This document shows, piece by piece, positions 32,285 through 41,018 of a DNA stretch of 64,000 nt. Source of the stretch: Brevundimonas sp. UBA4553 (GTDB taxonomy: Bacteria > Pseudomonadota > Alphaproteobacteria > Caulobacterales > Caulobacteraceae); NCBI RefSeq assembly GCF_002387245.1, contig NZ_DGLD01000015.1, forward strand, positions 1-64,000, given 5' to 3'. Below the pieces are notes generated by a model, which was given only the letters and a program-made list of their open reading frames with translations, was not told the DNA's origin and did not search any database. Each line of letters starts with the position of its first letter. Positions within the stretch are counted from its first letter, which is position 1. A program made the position numbers and the translations under genes.

Positions 32285-34387
32285 TCAGAAATCCCAGCTG
32301 ACGCCCATCCAGTAACGACGACCGTCGCCCTGGAAGTCGTAGGTCGCCACGTTAAGCACCTTGTCGGTCAGGTTGTAGACACCGAGCTTCAGCGTCACAT
32401 TGTCCCGGACGCGCCAGTTCGCGCCGACATCCAGCAGGGCGTAGTCGGGGTAGCGGCGACCGACCTGTCGCGGGCCGTTCATGATCGGCTCGCCATTGAT
32501 GCCGACGCGCAGGCCGGCGTTGACTTCCTCGCCGTGGTAGGAGCCCGCCGCCCACAGGTTCACGCGATCCGTCGCCGCGTAGTCGGCGCGCAGGTTGGCC
32601 ATGTGCTCGGGTGTGCGCGACAGCGGCAGGCCGTCGTAGAGGCCGCCTTTCTGAGACGAGTCCGTGTAGGTGTAACCGGCCTTGAACGCCAGTTGGTCCG
32701 TCGCCTGCCAGCGTCCGCTCAGTTCGACGCCCTGAATGCGAGCGTCGTTGATGTTGTACCAGTAATAGAGCTGATAGAGGGGATCCTCATCCCAGCGCAC
32801 CACCTCGCTCGGCACGTCGCAGACGCCGTTGTTGTTGACGTCCGGGCCGCAGACCCGGTCGTCGGCGATCTTGTCCTTGAAGTCAGTCCGGAAGACGGTG
32901 GCGTTCAACGATAGCGTCGGGATCGGCCGCCACAGGGCGCTGACCTCGTAGTTGACGCTGCTCTCCGGCTTCAGGTTCGGATCGCCGATGATGACGCCGC
33001 ACAGGCCCGCGCCATAGTTGCAGTTGGCGCCGCCGGTCTCATAGGCGTAGCCGTCGGCCACGGCGCGGATTTCGGGTGCGCGGAAGCCGGTCGAAACGCC
33101 GCCCTTGATCGTCAGGGTATCGCTGGGATTCCACACCAAATAGGCGCGCGGGCTCCAGTGATCGCCGTAACGCTTGTGGTCGTCCACTCGCAGCCCGAGT
33201 GTCAGGGCTACCTCCGGCGTCAGGGTCCATTCGTCCTCGACGAACAGGGCGCGTTGCCAGACGTCGAAGGTCTTGGCGATGTTGTCGCGGGCTCCAGGAT
33301 TGATATCCTTCAGGCTGTTCTCGATCCACTGGCCGCCGAAGACCAGGTTGTGGTCGCCCAGCGGCGAGCCCGCCAGCGGCAGGTTGAACAGGGCGTCCAG
33401 AACAGTGTTGGTCAACTCCGGCGCGCGCGGGTTGCGCACCATCCTGCCGGTCGCATCGGCAGTGAAGATCTCGCGCGACGACTCTTCGCGCATCAGCGAC
33501 AGGGCGCTGGTTCCCCAGTTCCAGTCGCCGTTCCACGACAGTGAGGCGCTGTCCCGGCTGTGTTCGTTGCGTGTGCTGCGGGCGTTGGCGGCCAGCGTCT
33601 TGCCCGCCGTGCTGAAGCGCTTGATCCGCGTGGTGTCAGCTTGCAGCAGGATTTCGTGGTCCGCCGTCGGCGTCCAGGCCAGGCGGCCGGTCAGGCTGTG
33701 TTCGTCCGAGCCCATGACGCCGGTGCTGCTGGGCGCGTTGAAGATATGATCCTCGGCCCGGTCATAGACCCGACCCCAGATTTGAGCGCCCAGCTTCTCG
33801 CTGACGATGGGGCCTGCCAGATAGAATTGGCCCTGCGCCCAGTCGCCGCTGTCGCCGTGCTCCTGAGCGACATAGTCGGCGGCGACCGATCCGCCCCAGC
33901 GGTCGGGGACCTTCTTGGTGATGATGTTGATGACGCCGCCGATGGCGTCGGAACCGTACAGCGACGACATCGGCCCGCGCACGACCTCGATCCGTTCGAT
34001 GGCCGAGACGGGCGGGGTGAAGCTCTGCTCCAGACCGCCGTTGCCGTTGACGCGGGCGTCCCGCGTCGACTGCCGCCGACCGTCGACCAGCGTCAGGGTG
34101 TAGGCGCCCGGCAGGCCGCGAATGAAGATGTCCTGAAAATTCGACCCGCCGCTGACCGACACGCCCTCGACGTCGCGCACGGCGTCGAACAGGTCCGCGT
34201 AGGCGCGGCTTTCCAGTTGCTCCGCTGTCACCAGGGTGATGGTGGCGGGCGCCTGCTCAACCTTCTGCGCGCGAGTGGAGGCCGTGACGACGACGTCGTC
34301 CACCGTCGTCGTGCTCTGTGCGAAGGCGGTGGGGGCAACCAGCAGGCTGGCGGAGGTGAGCAGAGCCAGACGGGCTGCGCTAGTCAT
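32285..34387 (-). CDS. TonB-dependent receptor, catecholate-siderophore (FepA/CirA) type, copy 1
   Basis: A 700-residue receptor. The signal peptide ends APTAFAQS. The TonB-box-like region is VDDVVVTAS. The plug has FIRGLPGAYTLTLVDGRRQS, IERIEVVRGPMSSLYGSDAI and GGVINIITKK. The barrel ends YWMGVSWDF. The PMSSLYGSDAIGG plug and LVDGRR motif are typical of the FepA/CirA/IroN group. Cysteine pairs in the extracellular region (ANCNYGAGLCG, VCGPDVNNNGVCD) recall disulfide loops of ligand-gated receptors. It heads an operon with the binding lipoprotein and YncE copy 1. A strong Fur box lies 37-55 bases upstream of its start. Confidence 0.92.
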   Translation of the reverse strand: MTSAARLALLTSASLLVAPTAFAQSTTTVDDVVVTASTRAQKVEQAPATITLVTAEQLESRAYADLFDAVRDVEGVSVSGGSNFQDIFIRGLPGAYTLTLVDGRRQSTRDARVNGNGGLEQSFTPPVSAIERIEVVRGPMSSLYGSDAIGGVINIITKKVPDRWGGSVAADYVAQEHGDSGDWAQGQFYLAGPIVSEKLGAQIWGRVYDRAEDHIFNAPSSTGVMGSDEHSLTGRLAWTPTADHEILLQADTTRIKRFSTAGKTLAANARSTRNEHSRDSASLSWNGDWNWGTSALSLMREESSREIFTADATGRMVRNPRAPELTNTVLDALFNLPLAGSPLGDHNLVFGGQWIENSLKDINPGARDNIAKTFDVWQRALFVEDEWTLTPEVALTLGLRVDDHKRYGDHWSPRAYLVWNPSDTLTIKGGVSTGFRAPEIRAVADGYAYETGGANCNYGAGLCGVIIGDPNLKPESSVNYEVSALWRPIPTLSLNATVFRTDFKDKIADDRVCGPDVNNNGVCDVPSEVVRWDEDPLYQLYYWYNINDARIQGVELSGRWQATDQLAFKAGYTYTDSSQKGGLYDGLPLSRTPEHMANLRADYAATDRVNLWAAGSYHGEEVNAGLRVGINGEPIMNGPRQVGRRYPDYALLDVGANWRVRDNVTLKLGVYNLTDKVLNVATYDFQGDGRRYWMGVSWDF

Positions 34388-34423
34388 GAAATCAGGTCCA
34401 GGCGGAAGGCAAGAGCGTCACTG

Positions 34424-34442
34424 GGTAGTGATAATCATTGTC
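34424..34442 (-). promoter_or_regulatory. Fur box upstream of TBDR copy 1
   Basis: GGTAGTGATAATCATTGTC matches 16 of 19 positions of the E. coli Fur consensus (GATAATGATAATCATTATC) by direct comparison. It is in promoter position for the TBDR-lipoprotein-YncE operon, so iron repression is expected. Confidence 0.88.
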
Positions 34443-34491
34443 AGTTGCAACCGCCAGGTTCGCGACGCTTGGTCGCTGCCCGATTGCGACA

Positions 34492-34983
34492 TCATGCCTT
34501 CGGGCGGTCGCTCGAAGCAGCGAGGGGTTCGATACGGAAGTCGATGCCTTCCGCCAGGCGATACCCGCGCCCGTGCAGCATATGCTCGACCGCTTGCACC
34601 AGAGCGTCGTCACGGACCTCGATGATACGGTTTTCGCGCACGCAACTGAGGCTGATGGTTTGCGTGTGACGCTTGAGGCGGAAGAAGCGTCGGGCGTTTC
34701 GTCGCGCTGCGACTTCAGCGACGCCCAGTCGGGTCAGGAGGTTCAGGAACCGCGACACAGCCGCGCGCGAAACGTGGCTGCCGTCAGACCGCGCGGCGGC
34801 CAGCGTAGTGTCAACGTCGAGAGGGGCCGAGGCACGAAGCAGGACGCACAGAACATCACGGCGCGCCGCATTGAACAGAAGGCCGTTTGCCTTGAGCAAT
34901 TGGGCCACGGTTGCATCCGACGAGTCTGTCGCAGAAGCGAGGGCGTCTGGCGGCGAGAAGAGCTGAAGCGGCGAAACAGTCAT
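34492..34983 (-). CDS. Fur-superfamily-like regulator with degenerate metal sites
   Basis: A 163-residue protein whose layout follows Fur. A winged helix spans about 28-100 (LKANGLLFNAARRDVLCVLL, then VSRAAVSRFLNLLTRLGVAE). A dimerisation domain spans about 105-155 (LSCVRENRIIEVRDDALVQA, then HGRGYRLAEGIDFRIEPL), matching Fur's CxxCGKVIEF...GF.L region. The HHHDH cluster is replaced by RHTQT, and only one cysteine of CxxC remains. Metal sensing of the usual kind is therefore unlikely. It lies behind YncE copy 2, and its stop is about 50 bases from the Fur box of TBDR copy 1. The Fur relationship is inferred from pattern. Another winged-helix family is possible. Confidence 0.6.
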   Translation of the reverse strand: MTVSPLQLFSPPDALASATDSSDATVAQLLKANGLLFNAARRDVLCVLLRASAPLDVDTTLAAARSDGSHVSRAAVSRFLNLLTRLGVAEVAARRNARRFFRLKRHTQTISLSCVRENRIIEVRDDALVQAVEHMLHGRGYRLAEGIDFRIEPLAASSDRPKA

Positions 34984-35014
34984 CGCATTACGGCCTGAAG
35001 CGAGCAGGAGAGAA

Positions 35015-35038
35015 GACCCTCGCCAGCCGGCGAGGGTC
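35015..35038 (-). terminator. Hairpin between YncE copy 2 and the Fur-like gene
   Basis: GACCCTCGCC and GGCGAGGGTC form a perfect 10-bp stem with a 4-base loop. On the minus strand it is followed by TTCTCT rather than a clean T-run, so it could reduce read-through into the Fur-like gene or stabilise the upstream mRNA. Confidence 0.6.
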
Positions 35039-35046
35039 CTTGGAGC

Positions 35047-36459
35047 TTAACGCGCCGGGCGGATGAGCAGGACGCTGTCGTTGCCGTCGCTGCTCCAGCC
35101 GGATTTGACGGCGGCGTAGACATTGCCGCGCCCGTCCGTCGAGACGTGGTTGGCCACCGGCGGCGCAGGAAGGTTGGCGACGATCTGGCCGTCGACGTCG
35201 GTGACTGTGACCGTGCCGGCGCCGAAGGTGCTGACGAAGGCGCGGCGCGACTTCGGCTCGAACACCACGTTAAGCGCACCCGCGCCGACCGGCGTGTCGG
35301 CGACGACTGAGCCGTCGGCGCCGTTCAGGATCACCAGGTTGTCGGTGCCCTGAGCCGCCACGAAGATGCGGTTGGTCTGGGCGTCGTGCGCCACGCCGAT
35401 CACGCTGCGGGCGCCCGGAATCGGATAGACGTGCTCGACCGCATCCGTCTGGGTGTTGATGACGGCGATCTCGTTGGTCGAATTCGACGCCACATAGAGC
35501 CGGTTGGCGGCTCGATCATAAGAGACGCTGGCGGCCGAGAAGGTCTCGCCGCGCACGGTCGAGTCGATCTTGATCCGCTTCGACACCGACAGGGCCGCCG
35601 TGTCGAACACCACGATTTCGGGCTCGAATGTGGCGCTGGCGTAGGCCTTGCCGTCCTGCTCATCGATGACGACGTCGCGGGCGTGGTTGACCGTGCCGGG
35701 CTCGAACTGACGCACCAGCGACAGATCCGACTGGCGATAGACGGCCACCGTGTTCTGACGGCTGTTGGTGACCCAGACCGTGTCGTGGGCGTCATCTACG
35801 CCCACGCCGTAGACGGCGAAGACGCCGCCGTCTTGTGGCTGGCCGTCGCGGCCGGTGCGGCCCGGCGCGGCGGCCGGGGTGATACGCGCCTCGACCGCCA
35901 GGGTGTCGGCGTTCAGGCGCAGCAACTCGGACTGGCGCACCGGCGGGCGACCGACCGCAGAGGTGGCGAAGACGGCGTTGCGCTTGGCGCTGTAGGCGGT
36001 CTGATAGAGGCCGCGCGTCGGCTGGACGCTGGTGATGCGATAGGACGCCTCGTTCGACAGGGGAACCGTCGGCGAGACCTTCAGGTTGGCGATCTCGGCG
36101 TTGTAGGGCGCGTCAGCGACCACCACGATCGAGTGGTTGCCGCTGACGGCGTTGGCCGGCACCGACAGGCGAGTTTCAAATCCGCCTTCGGCGTTGGCGG
36201 TGGCGCCGCCGATGCGGGTCTGACCATACAGCAGGGAGACCGACTGGTTCGGACGGAAGCCACGTCCAGTGGCCACCACCTCGCCGCCGGCCAGCACCGG
36301 ACGGCCGCGTTCGGCCGAGGCGAAGCTGACCTGACCGCCGTCAAGGCGCTCGGGGGTGGAGAAGGCGCTCTGGGCCTGGGCGAGGGGAGCGGCGGCGACC
36401 GAGACGGCCAGCGCGGCCGCCAGGCCGGCGATCCGGCGGGTGATCGTGAAGTTTGTCAT
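35047..36459 (-). CDS. YncE-like beta-propeller with N-terminal Ig/IPT-like domain, copy 2
   Basis: A 470-residue exported protein. The signal peptide ends PLAQAQS. An N-terminal beta-sandwich-like region follows (about 45-130: GRPVLAGGEVVATGRGFRPN, GGFETRLSVPANAVSGNHSI). The propeller then shows repeats such as VWVTNSRQNTVAVYRQSDL, LYVASNSTNEIAVINTQTD, IFVAAQGTDNLVILNGADG and AFVSTFGAGTVTVTDVDG. It shares the YncE-type propeller with copy 1 and ends in the same LLIRP/TLIRP motif, but adds the N-terminal domain. It lies 16 bases behind the second TBDR, so the TBDR-propeller pairing occurs twice here. The precise function is unknown. Confidence 0.83.
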   Translation of the reverse strand: MTNFTITRRIAGLAAALAVSVAAAPLAQAQSAFSTPERLDGGQVSFASAERGRPVLAGGEVVATGRGFRPNQSVSLLYGQTRIGGATANAEGGFETRLSVPANAVSGNHSIVVVADAPYNAEIANLKVSPTVPLSNEASYRITSVQPTRGLYQTAYSAKRNAVFATSAVGRPPVRQSELLRLNADTLAVEARITPAAAPGRTGRDGQPQDGGVFAVYGVGVDDAHDTVWVTNSRQNTVAVYRQSDLSLVRQFEPGTVNHARDVVIDEQDGKAYASATFEPEIVVFDTAALSVSKRIKIDSTVRGETFSAASVSYDRAANRLYVASNSTNEIAVINTQTDAVEHVYPIPGARSVIGVAHDAQTNRIFVAAQGTDNLVILNGADGSVVADTPVGAGALNVVFEPKSRRAFVSTFGAGTVTVTDVDGQIVANLPAPPVANHVSTDGRGNVYAAVKSGWSSDGNDSVLLIRPAR

Positions 36460-36475
36460 GATGAGATCTTTCGGA

Positions 36476-38506
36476 TCAGAAGCGCGAGGTCACGCCGACA
36501 AAGAAGCGGCGACGGGGTTGGTAGTAGTTGTAGCCTTCGCTGGAGTTGATCTCCTTCTCGAACAGGTTGGTGATGCCTGCGCGGAAGGTGACGGTCTCGC
36601 TGATGTCGAAGCGGCCAGTGAGGTCGAACATGGTGTAGCCTTCGGTGATGGCCGTGCCGCCGCCGAGTTGTTCACCTGTATACTGAGCCGAAAGGAACAG
36701 GCCGATCCGGTCCGTGGCCTGCCAGTCCAGCGACGAGAAGCCCGCCCACTCCGGCGTGGTGATCAGGTTGGCCCCCGTCACCAGGTTTTTGGCCTCGATC
36801 ATCCAGGTCAGGCTGGTGTTCCAGGTCAGGTTGTCGCGCAGCGGCACCTGGGCGATGGCTTCCAGGCCCTTGGTGCGGGCCTCCTGGATGTTCTCGCGCT
36901 TGGTCCACCAACGGTTCTGGAAGAAGCCGAGCGGCAGATATTCGATCTTGTTCTCGAAGTCGGTGTGGAAATAGGTGACGCCGAACTTCCACTGATCGCG
37001 ATCGTAGGCGACGCCGATTTCGTAGTTGGTGCTTTCCTCCGGCTTGAGGTCCGGATTGCCGGTCATCCAGCAACCGCCGCCGCTGTAGCCCATGGGGATC
37101 AGGCCGGTGCAGCCGTTGCCGCCCGAGTTGGTGGCGGCGCCGGGCGAGCTTTCCTTCAACGTCGGCGCGCGGAAGCCTTGCGCGAACCCGCCGCGAACCG
37201 TCCAGTTCTCGACCGGGTGCCAGACCAGATAGACGCGCGGTGTGAAGTGCTCGCCGTACTTGTCATGACTGTCCACTCGTGCGCCCAGCGTCAGCAGCAG
37301 ATTTTCCCGCAGCGTGATCTGATCTTCCGCATAGACGGCCATCGTGTCGCCAGACAGCTTGCCGCTGGTGTCGATCGGGTTGCCTTCATAGTCCACCGGC
37401 ACGGTGCCGATGGTGTCGGTGTTGACGATTTCCTCGTCGCGGTACTGACCACCGATCGAAAGCTTGTGATCCCAGATCAGGTGAGGCGTGGCGTTGAGGA
37501 TGACATCAAGGATGGTCTCGGTGTTTTCCGAGGCGCCTTCAGTCATGTCCCAGACGAACTCGTTGCGGTAGAGATCGACCTTGGTGCTCCCGAAGCCCCA
37601 TTCGCCTTCGTGACTCAGGCGTAGCGAGGTGCGTTCCAGTTCCGAGGCGCCCCAGGCCGCGCGAGCGCTGGTCGAGCCGGTCAGCGGCGGCTGATTGACC
37701 GTTTCCTGGATGCCGTATGTCCCCTCCAGGGACAGGGTCTGTCTGGGCGTGAGAGCCCAGTTCAGCGCGCCGTTGACGCTCTTGTCGGTGATGCCTGAGG
37801 AGCCCATGTCCTCGGACCGCCCGCCCAGGGCCACCTCGTCAGGGTTCTGACGCGAGTAGCTGAGGCCGATACGGGCGCCGAGGTTGTCGGCCAGCGGTCC
37901 GGTGGCGTTGAAGGCGAACTGATAGACGTCGCCGCGATCATCATCCTGCGGCATCGTGTAGTTGGCGCTGAAGGATCCGCGCCAGGTCGGGGCGATCTTG
38001 CGCGTGATGATGTTGATCACGCCGCCCATGGCGTCCGAGCCGTATAGCGACGACATCGGCCCGCGCACCACTTCGATGCGTTCGATCATGTCGGACGAAA
38101 TCCAGCTCAGATCCTGGCGACCCAAGTCAGGGCGGTAGGCCAGGTCGCGCGAGGAACCCAGACGTCGCCCGTCCACCAGGATCAGCGTGTAATTATCCGG
38201 CAGCCCGCGCAGCTTGATCTTCGACATTTCGCCTGTGCCGCTGAGACCGCCGCTGACGCCGGGAAGCCGGCTGAGAAGCTGGCCGATGTTCTGAACCGGC
38301 TGACGCTCGATGTCTTCGCGCGTGATGACGCTGACCGAAGCCGGGGCGTCTCGCACGTTCACGGCCGTTCCGGACGCGGTGACGATGACGTCAGACACGC
38401 TGGTGGCCTGGGGTTCTTCAACGGGATTGTCGGCCAGGGCCGGCGATGCGGCGAGGAGAGTGGACGTCATCAGGGCTAGCCTGATGTGGTGCTTTGTAAA
38501 ACTCAT
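36476..38506 (-). CDS. TonB-dependent receptor, catecholate-siderophore type, copy 2
   Basis: About 676 residues from MSFTKHH (38506). An ATG at 38524 is also in frame. The signal peptide ends ASPALAD. The plug has VSDVIVTASG, LLSRLPGVSGGLSGTG, KIKLRGLPDNYTLILVDGRR, IERIEVVRGPMSSLYGSDAM and GGVINIITRK. The barrel ends RRFFVGVTSRF. The plug closely resembles TBDR copy 1, so the two are paralogues, perhaps for different ferric forms or xenosiderophores. It is followed by YncE copy 2 and the Fur-like gene. The upstream 237-base region shared with a divergent LysR gene contains two Fur-box-like sites. Confidence 0.92.
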   Translation of the reverse strand: MSFTKHHIRLALMTSTLLAASPALADNPVEEPQATSVSDVIVTASGTAVNVRDAPASVSVITREDIERQPVQNIGQLLSRLPGVSGGLSGTGEMSKIKLRGLPDNYTLILVDGRRLGSSRDLAYRPDLGRQDLSWISSDMIERIEVVRGPMSSLYGSDAMGGVINIITRKIAPTWRGSFSANYTMPQDDDRGDVYQFAFNATGPLADNLGARIGLSYSRQNPDEVALGGRSEDMGSSGITDKSVNGALNWALTPRQTLSLEGTYGIQETVNQPPLTGSTSARAAWGASELERTSLRLSHEGEWGFGSTKVDLYRNEFVWDMTEGASENTETILDVILNATPHLIWDHKLSIGGQYRDEEIVNTDTIGTVPVDYEGNPIDTSGKLSGDTMAVYAEDQITLRENLLLTLGARVDSHDKYGEHFTPRVYLVWHPVENWTVRGGFAQGFRAPTLKESSPGAATNSGGNGCTGLIPMGYSGGGCWMTGNPDLKPEESTNYEIGVAYDRDQWKFGVTYFHTDFENKIEYLPLGFFQNRWWTKRENIQEARTKGLEAIAQVPLRDNLTWNTSLTWMIEAKNLVTGANLITTPEWAGFSSLDWQATDRIGLFLSAQYTGEQLGGGTAITEGYTMFDLTGRFDISETVTFRAGITNLFEKEINSSEGYNYYQPRRRFFVGVTSRF

Positions 38507-38584
38507 GTTTGCCCCCGAAGGCATGCATTTGAAGGGCGGCGACCGCCGGTTGGGGAGGAATGCTCACGCTTGCGAGCGACGGTC

Positions 38585-38603
38585 GCTTCTAATAATCATT
38601 CGC
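38585..38603 (-). promoter_or_regulatory. Fur-box-like site A in the TBDR 2/LysR intergenic region
   Basis: GCTTCTAATAATCATTCGC contains the invariant ATAATCATT core and matches 13 of 19 Fur consensus positions. The complement reads TAATGCGAATGATTATTA over 38591-38608, a common Fur-target form. It lies about 80 bases before the TBDR start. Confidence 0.7.
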
Positions 38604-38683
38604 ATTAGCGGCTCAATGGCGTATTCGGCATGGAGCGCATTCGCAAATCGGCATGAGCTCCGCATGGGCAGTCGCTACGAGTT

Positions 38684-38702
38684 GCAAATAATAATCATTG
38701 CA
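38684..38702 (+). promoter_or_regulatory. Fur-box-like site B in the TBDR 2/LysR intergenic region
   Basis: GCAAATAATAATCATTGCA contains ATAATCATT and matches 13 of 19 Fur consensus positions. It lies about 42 bases upstream of the LysR start codon, so it probably places that regulator under iron control. Confidence 0.7.
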
Positions 38703-38743
38703 ATAACAGGGGCGGCCCTGTCGTTGCCTTCGGAGAAGCCGGA

Positions 38744-39649
38744 ATGTCCGGGCGCCTGCCCTCCCGTGCCGATTTCAATCAGTTGCAGCATCTGATGGTG
38801 CTGCTGGAGCAGCGCAGCGTCTCGCGCGCCGCCGAACGACTGGGCATGGGGCAGCCGGCGATGAGCCGCGTGCTCGCCAGACTGAGGGACCAGTTCGACG
38901 ATCCTCTATTGGTGCGCGGACCGCGCGGCATGATGTTGACGCCCAGGGCAGAGGCGCTCCGTGGCCCGCTTCGGTCCTGGTTGCGAGAAGGGGAGGCGCT
39001 GATCCGCGATCACGGCGTAGACCTGGGAAGCATGAAGCGCACCTTTCATCTGGCCTCGACCGACTTCGGCGTGCTGAGCGTGATCGCGCCCACGCTTGCT
39101 CTGATCGAGCGCGAGGCAGGCGGGGTGGAACTGGTGGTCGAGCCTCTGTCGGACGCCAGCCTTCGACGACTGGAGGATGGTCGCCTTGACTTCGTCCTGA
39201 CGGGCTGGAACCCGCATGGTTCCAGCTTGAAGTCGCGGTGGCTGTTCCAGGAGACCCATCTGGGTCTGGCCCGGTCAGACCACCCAGTTCACGCCTGCAG
39301 CCGCTCAAGCAAAGACCTGTTGGAGTGGCCGCATGTCTCGGTCTCGGTCGGCGACGGCTTCGGTGACTGGATCGCCGAGGACTTGCCGGAACTGGCGGAT
39401 CGGCGGGTGCTGATCTCGGCCGAAAGCTTCTCGCTGACGCCCTACCTTCTGGCCGGTACGGATGCGATCGCGATCCTTCCGCGAAAGGCGGCAGAATGTT
39501 TCGCCGTCGCGCACGGCCTTCGCACCTTCCCACTTCCTGCTAGCATCAAGCCGTTTGACTACCATCTGGTCTGGCATGAACGGTCCAGCGACGACCAGGC
39601 GACACAGTGGGTGGCCGACACTCTGGCTAGGGCGTTCGAGGCAGCGTGA
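38744..39649 (+). CDS. LysR-family transcriptional regulator in the siderophore locus
   Basis: A 301-residue LysR protein. The HTH (1-65) has LQHLMVLLEQRSVSRAAERL and AMSRVLARLRDQFDDPLLV, the NodD/LeuO-like subgroup. The effector domain has TFHLASTDFGVLSVIAPTLA. The ATG at 38744 follows GGAGAAG by six bases. It is divergent from TBDR copy 2 and has a Fur-like site in its promoter, suggesting a regulator that is itself iron-responsive and may act on TBDR 2 or the siderophore genes. Its last 23 bases overlap the 3' end of the convergent histidine kinase gene. Confidence 0.9.
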   Translation: MSGRLPSRADFNQLQHLMVLLEQRSVSRAAERLGMGQPAMSRVLARLRDQFDDPLLVRGPRGMMLTPRAEALRGPLRSWLREGEALIRDHGVDLGSMKRTFHLASTDFGVLSVIAPTLALIEREAGGVELVVEPLSDASLRRLEDGRLDFVLTGWNPHGSSLKSRWLFQETHLGLARSDHPVHACSRSSKDLLEWPHVSVSVGDGFGDWIAEDLPELADRRVLISAESFSLTPYLLAGTDAIAILPRKAAECFAVAHGLRTFPLPASIKPFDYHLVWHERSSDDQATQWVADTLARAFEAA

Positions 39650-41018
39650 TCTCCACAATCAGTCCGGGGGCGTTGTCGGAGAGGCTGAGCTCGCCGCCAT
39701 GGGCGCGGACCACGGCCGCCACCATGGCTAACCCCAGGCCAGACCCCGGGGCAGGATCGGTCTGATTGATCCTGTAGAAGCGACGCAAGACCTTTTCTCG
39801 CTCCGTCTCCGGCACGCCAATACCATTGTCGGCGACTCGCAGGATCGTTTTCCCGTCGATGATGCCGGTCGAGATCTCGATGGTGGCGGGCGCGCCGCCG
39901 TGGAAAACGGCGTTCTCGATCAGATTCGCGAGCGCCTGCTGAAGGAGGGCGGCGTCACCGTTGATGACAGCCGGCGAGGGCAGGGCGGCGATCAGGACGC
40001 CGCCCGTCTCCTCCACAAGCGGTCGATAGATATCGCTGACGGTGGCCGCCAGCGCGGAGATATTCACCGGGGCCATTTTCAGACCGACGCTGCCATTTTC
40101 GATCCGCGCCAAGGTCAGCAAGGCCTCGAACAGGGCGCTGACCTGATCGGTTTCCGCCAGCGCGCGCTCGATCGCTTCATCGCGCGTGGCGACATCGTCA
40201 ATCCCGGCGGCGACCTGCTCCAAGCGGTTGCGCACCCGGTTCAGGGGTGTTCGCAGTTCGTGGGCCACGCCTTCGGAGAGTGATTTCAGCGCCGTCAGCG
40301 CCGCCTCCTGCCGATCCAGCATCCGATTCAGGTTGTCCGCCAACTGGTCGAACTCACGCCCCAGGCCAACGGCGGGCAGACGCATTGAGTCCTGGCCGGC
40401 GATAATGCGCGCGACCGCCTGATTGACGCTTTCGAGGCGCCGCAGAAAAAGCCGCCCCGAAACCCACCCGCCTGCGAGAGCGAGCAAGATCAGCGCCAGC
40501 CCGCTCCACAGGGCGAAGCGACGAATGCCGCCACGCAGTTCGTCCAGATGCTGGATGTCGCGACCGACAGCCAACAGCCCTCCGTCGGCTGCGCGCGCGC
40601 TCAGCGTCATCATGTTGGGGGTCTGATCGGGCCAGCGCGCGGGCCGGGCCTTGTTCGGCAAGTTGTGTCGGAAGCCGGTGGCGTTGACGGCCAACCGGGT
40701 CAGACCGTTGGAGAAAACGCTTCCGTCAGGCGCTTCAACCAGCAACAGGTAGCGGCGAGCATCGCGATTACGCGTCTCGGCGTTCAACTCCTGCACCAAG
40801 GTCGCCGTGCCGTGACGGTCGGCGTCGGCGCGCATAACCTCCATCTGATGGCTGAGACCGTCGCGCACCTCGGCCTCGGCGAAGCGCATCAGGCCATAGT
40901 CCACGCCGGCGACCATGACGGCGGCGCCCAGGCCGAATAGAAGTGAGAAGGCGGCGGCGTATCTCAGGCCGGACGTCGACCAGACCGACGGTCCTCTAGT
41001 CCGGCTGCTTGAGAACAT
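39627..41018 (-). CDS. Sensor histidine kinase (QseC/PmrB-like)
   Basis: A 463-residue kinase. The first membrane segment is at about 21-43. A periplasmic sensor region spans about 44-165. The second membrane segment spans about 168-190, followed by HAMP (about 190-243). HisKA has SLSEGVAHELRTPLNRVRNR with His253. The catalytic domain has LANLIENAVFHG, VADNGIGVPE, and the G2 box GSGLGLAMVAAVVRAHGG. Its start overlaps the response-regulator gene by 23 bases, implying coupling. Its position between the uptake and biosynthesis genes suggests control of iron or catechol response, but the signal is unknown. The 3' end overlaps the LysR gene on the other strand. Confidence 0.92.
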   Translation of the reverse strand: MFSSSRTRGPSVWSTSGLRYAAAFSLLFGLGAAVMVAGVDYGLMRFAEAEVRDGLSHQMEVMRADADRHGTATLVQELNAETRNRDARRYLLLVEAPDGSVFSNGLTRLAVNATGFRHNLPNKARPARWPDQTPNMMTLSARAADGGLLAVGRDIQHLDELRGGIRRFALWSGLALILLALAGGWVSGRLFLRRLESVNQAVARIIAGQDSMRLPAVGLGREFDQLADNLNRMLDRQEAALTALKSLSEGVAHELRTPLNRVRNRLEQVAAGIDDVATRDEAIERALAETDQVSALFEALLTLARIENGSVGLKMAPVNISALAATVSDIYRPLVEETGGVLIAALPSPAVINGDAALLQQALANLIENAVFHGGAPATIEISTGIIDGKTILRVADNGIGVPETEREKVLRRFYRINQTDPAPGSGLGLAMVAAVVRAHGGELSLSDNAPGLIVEITLPRTP

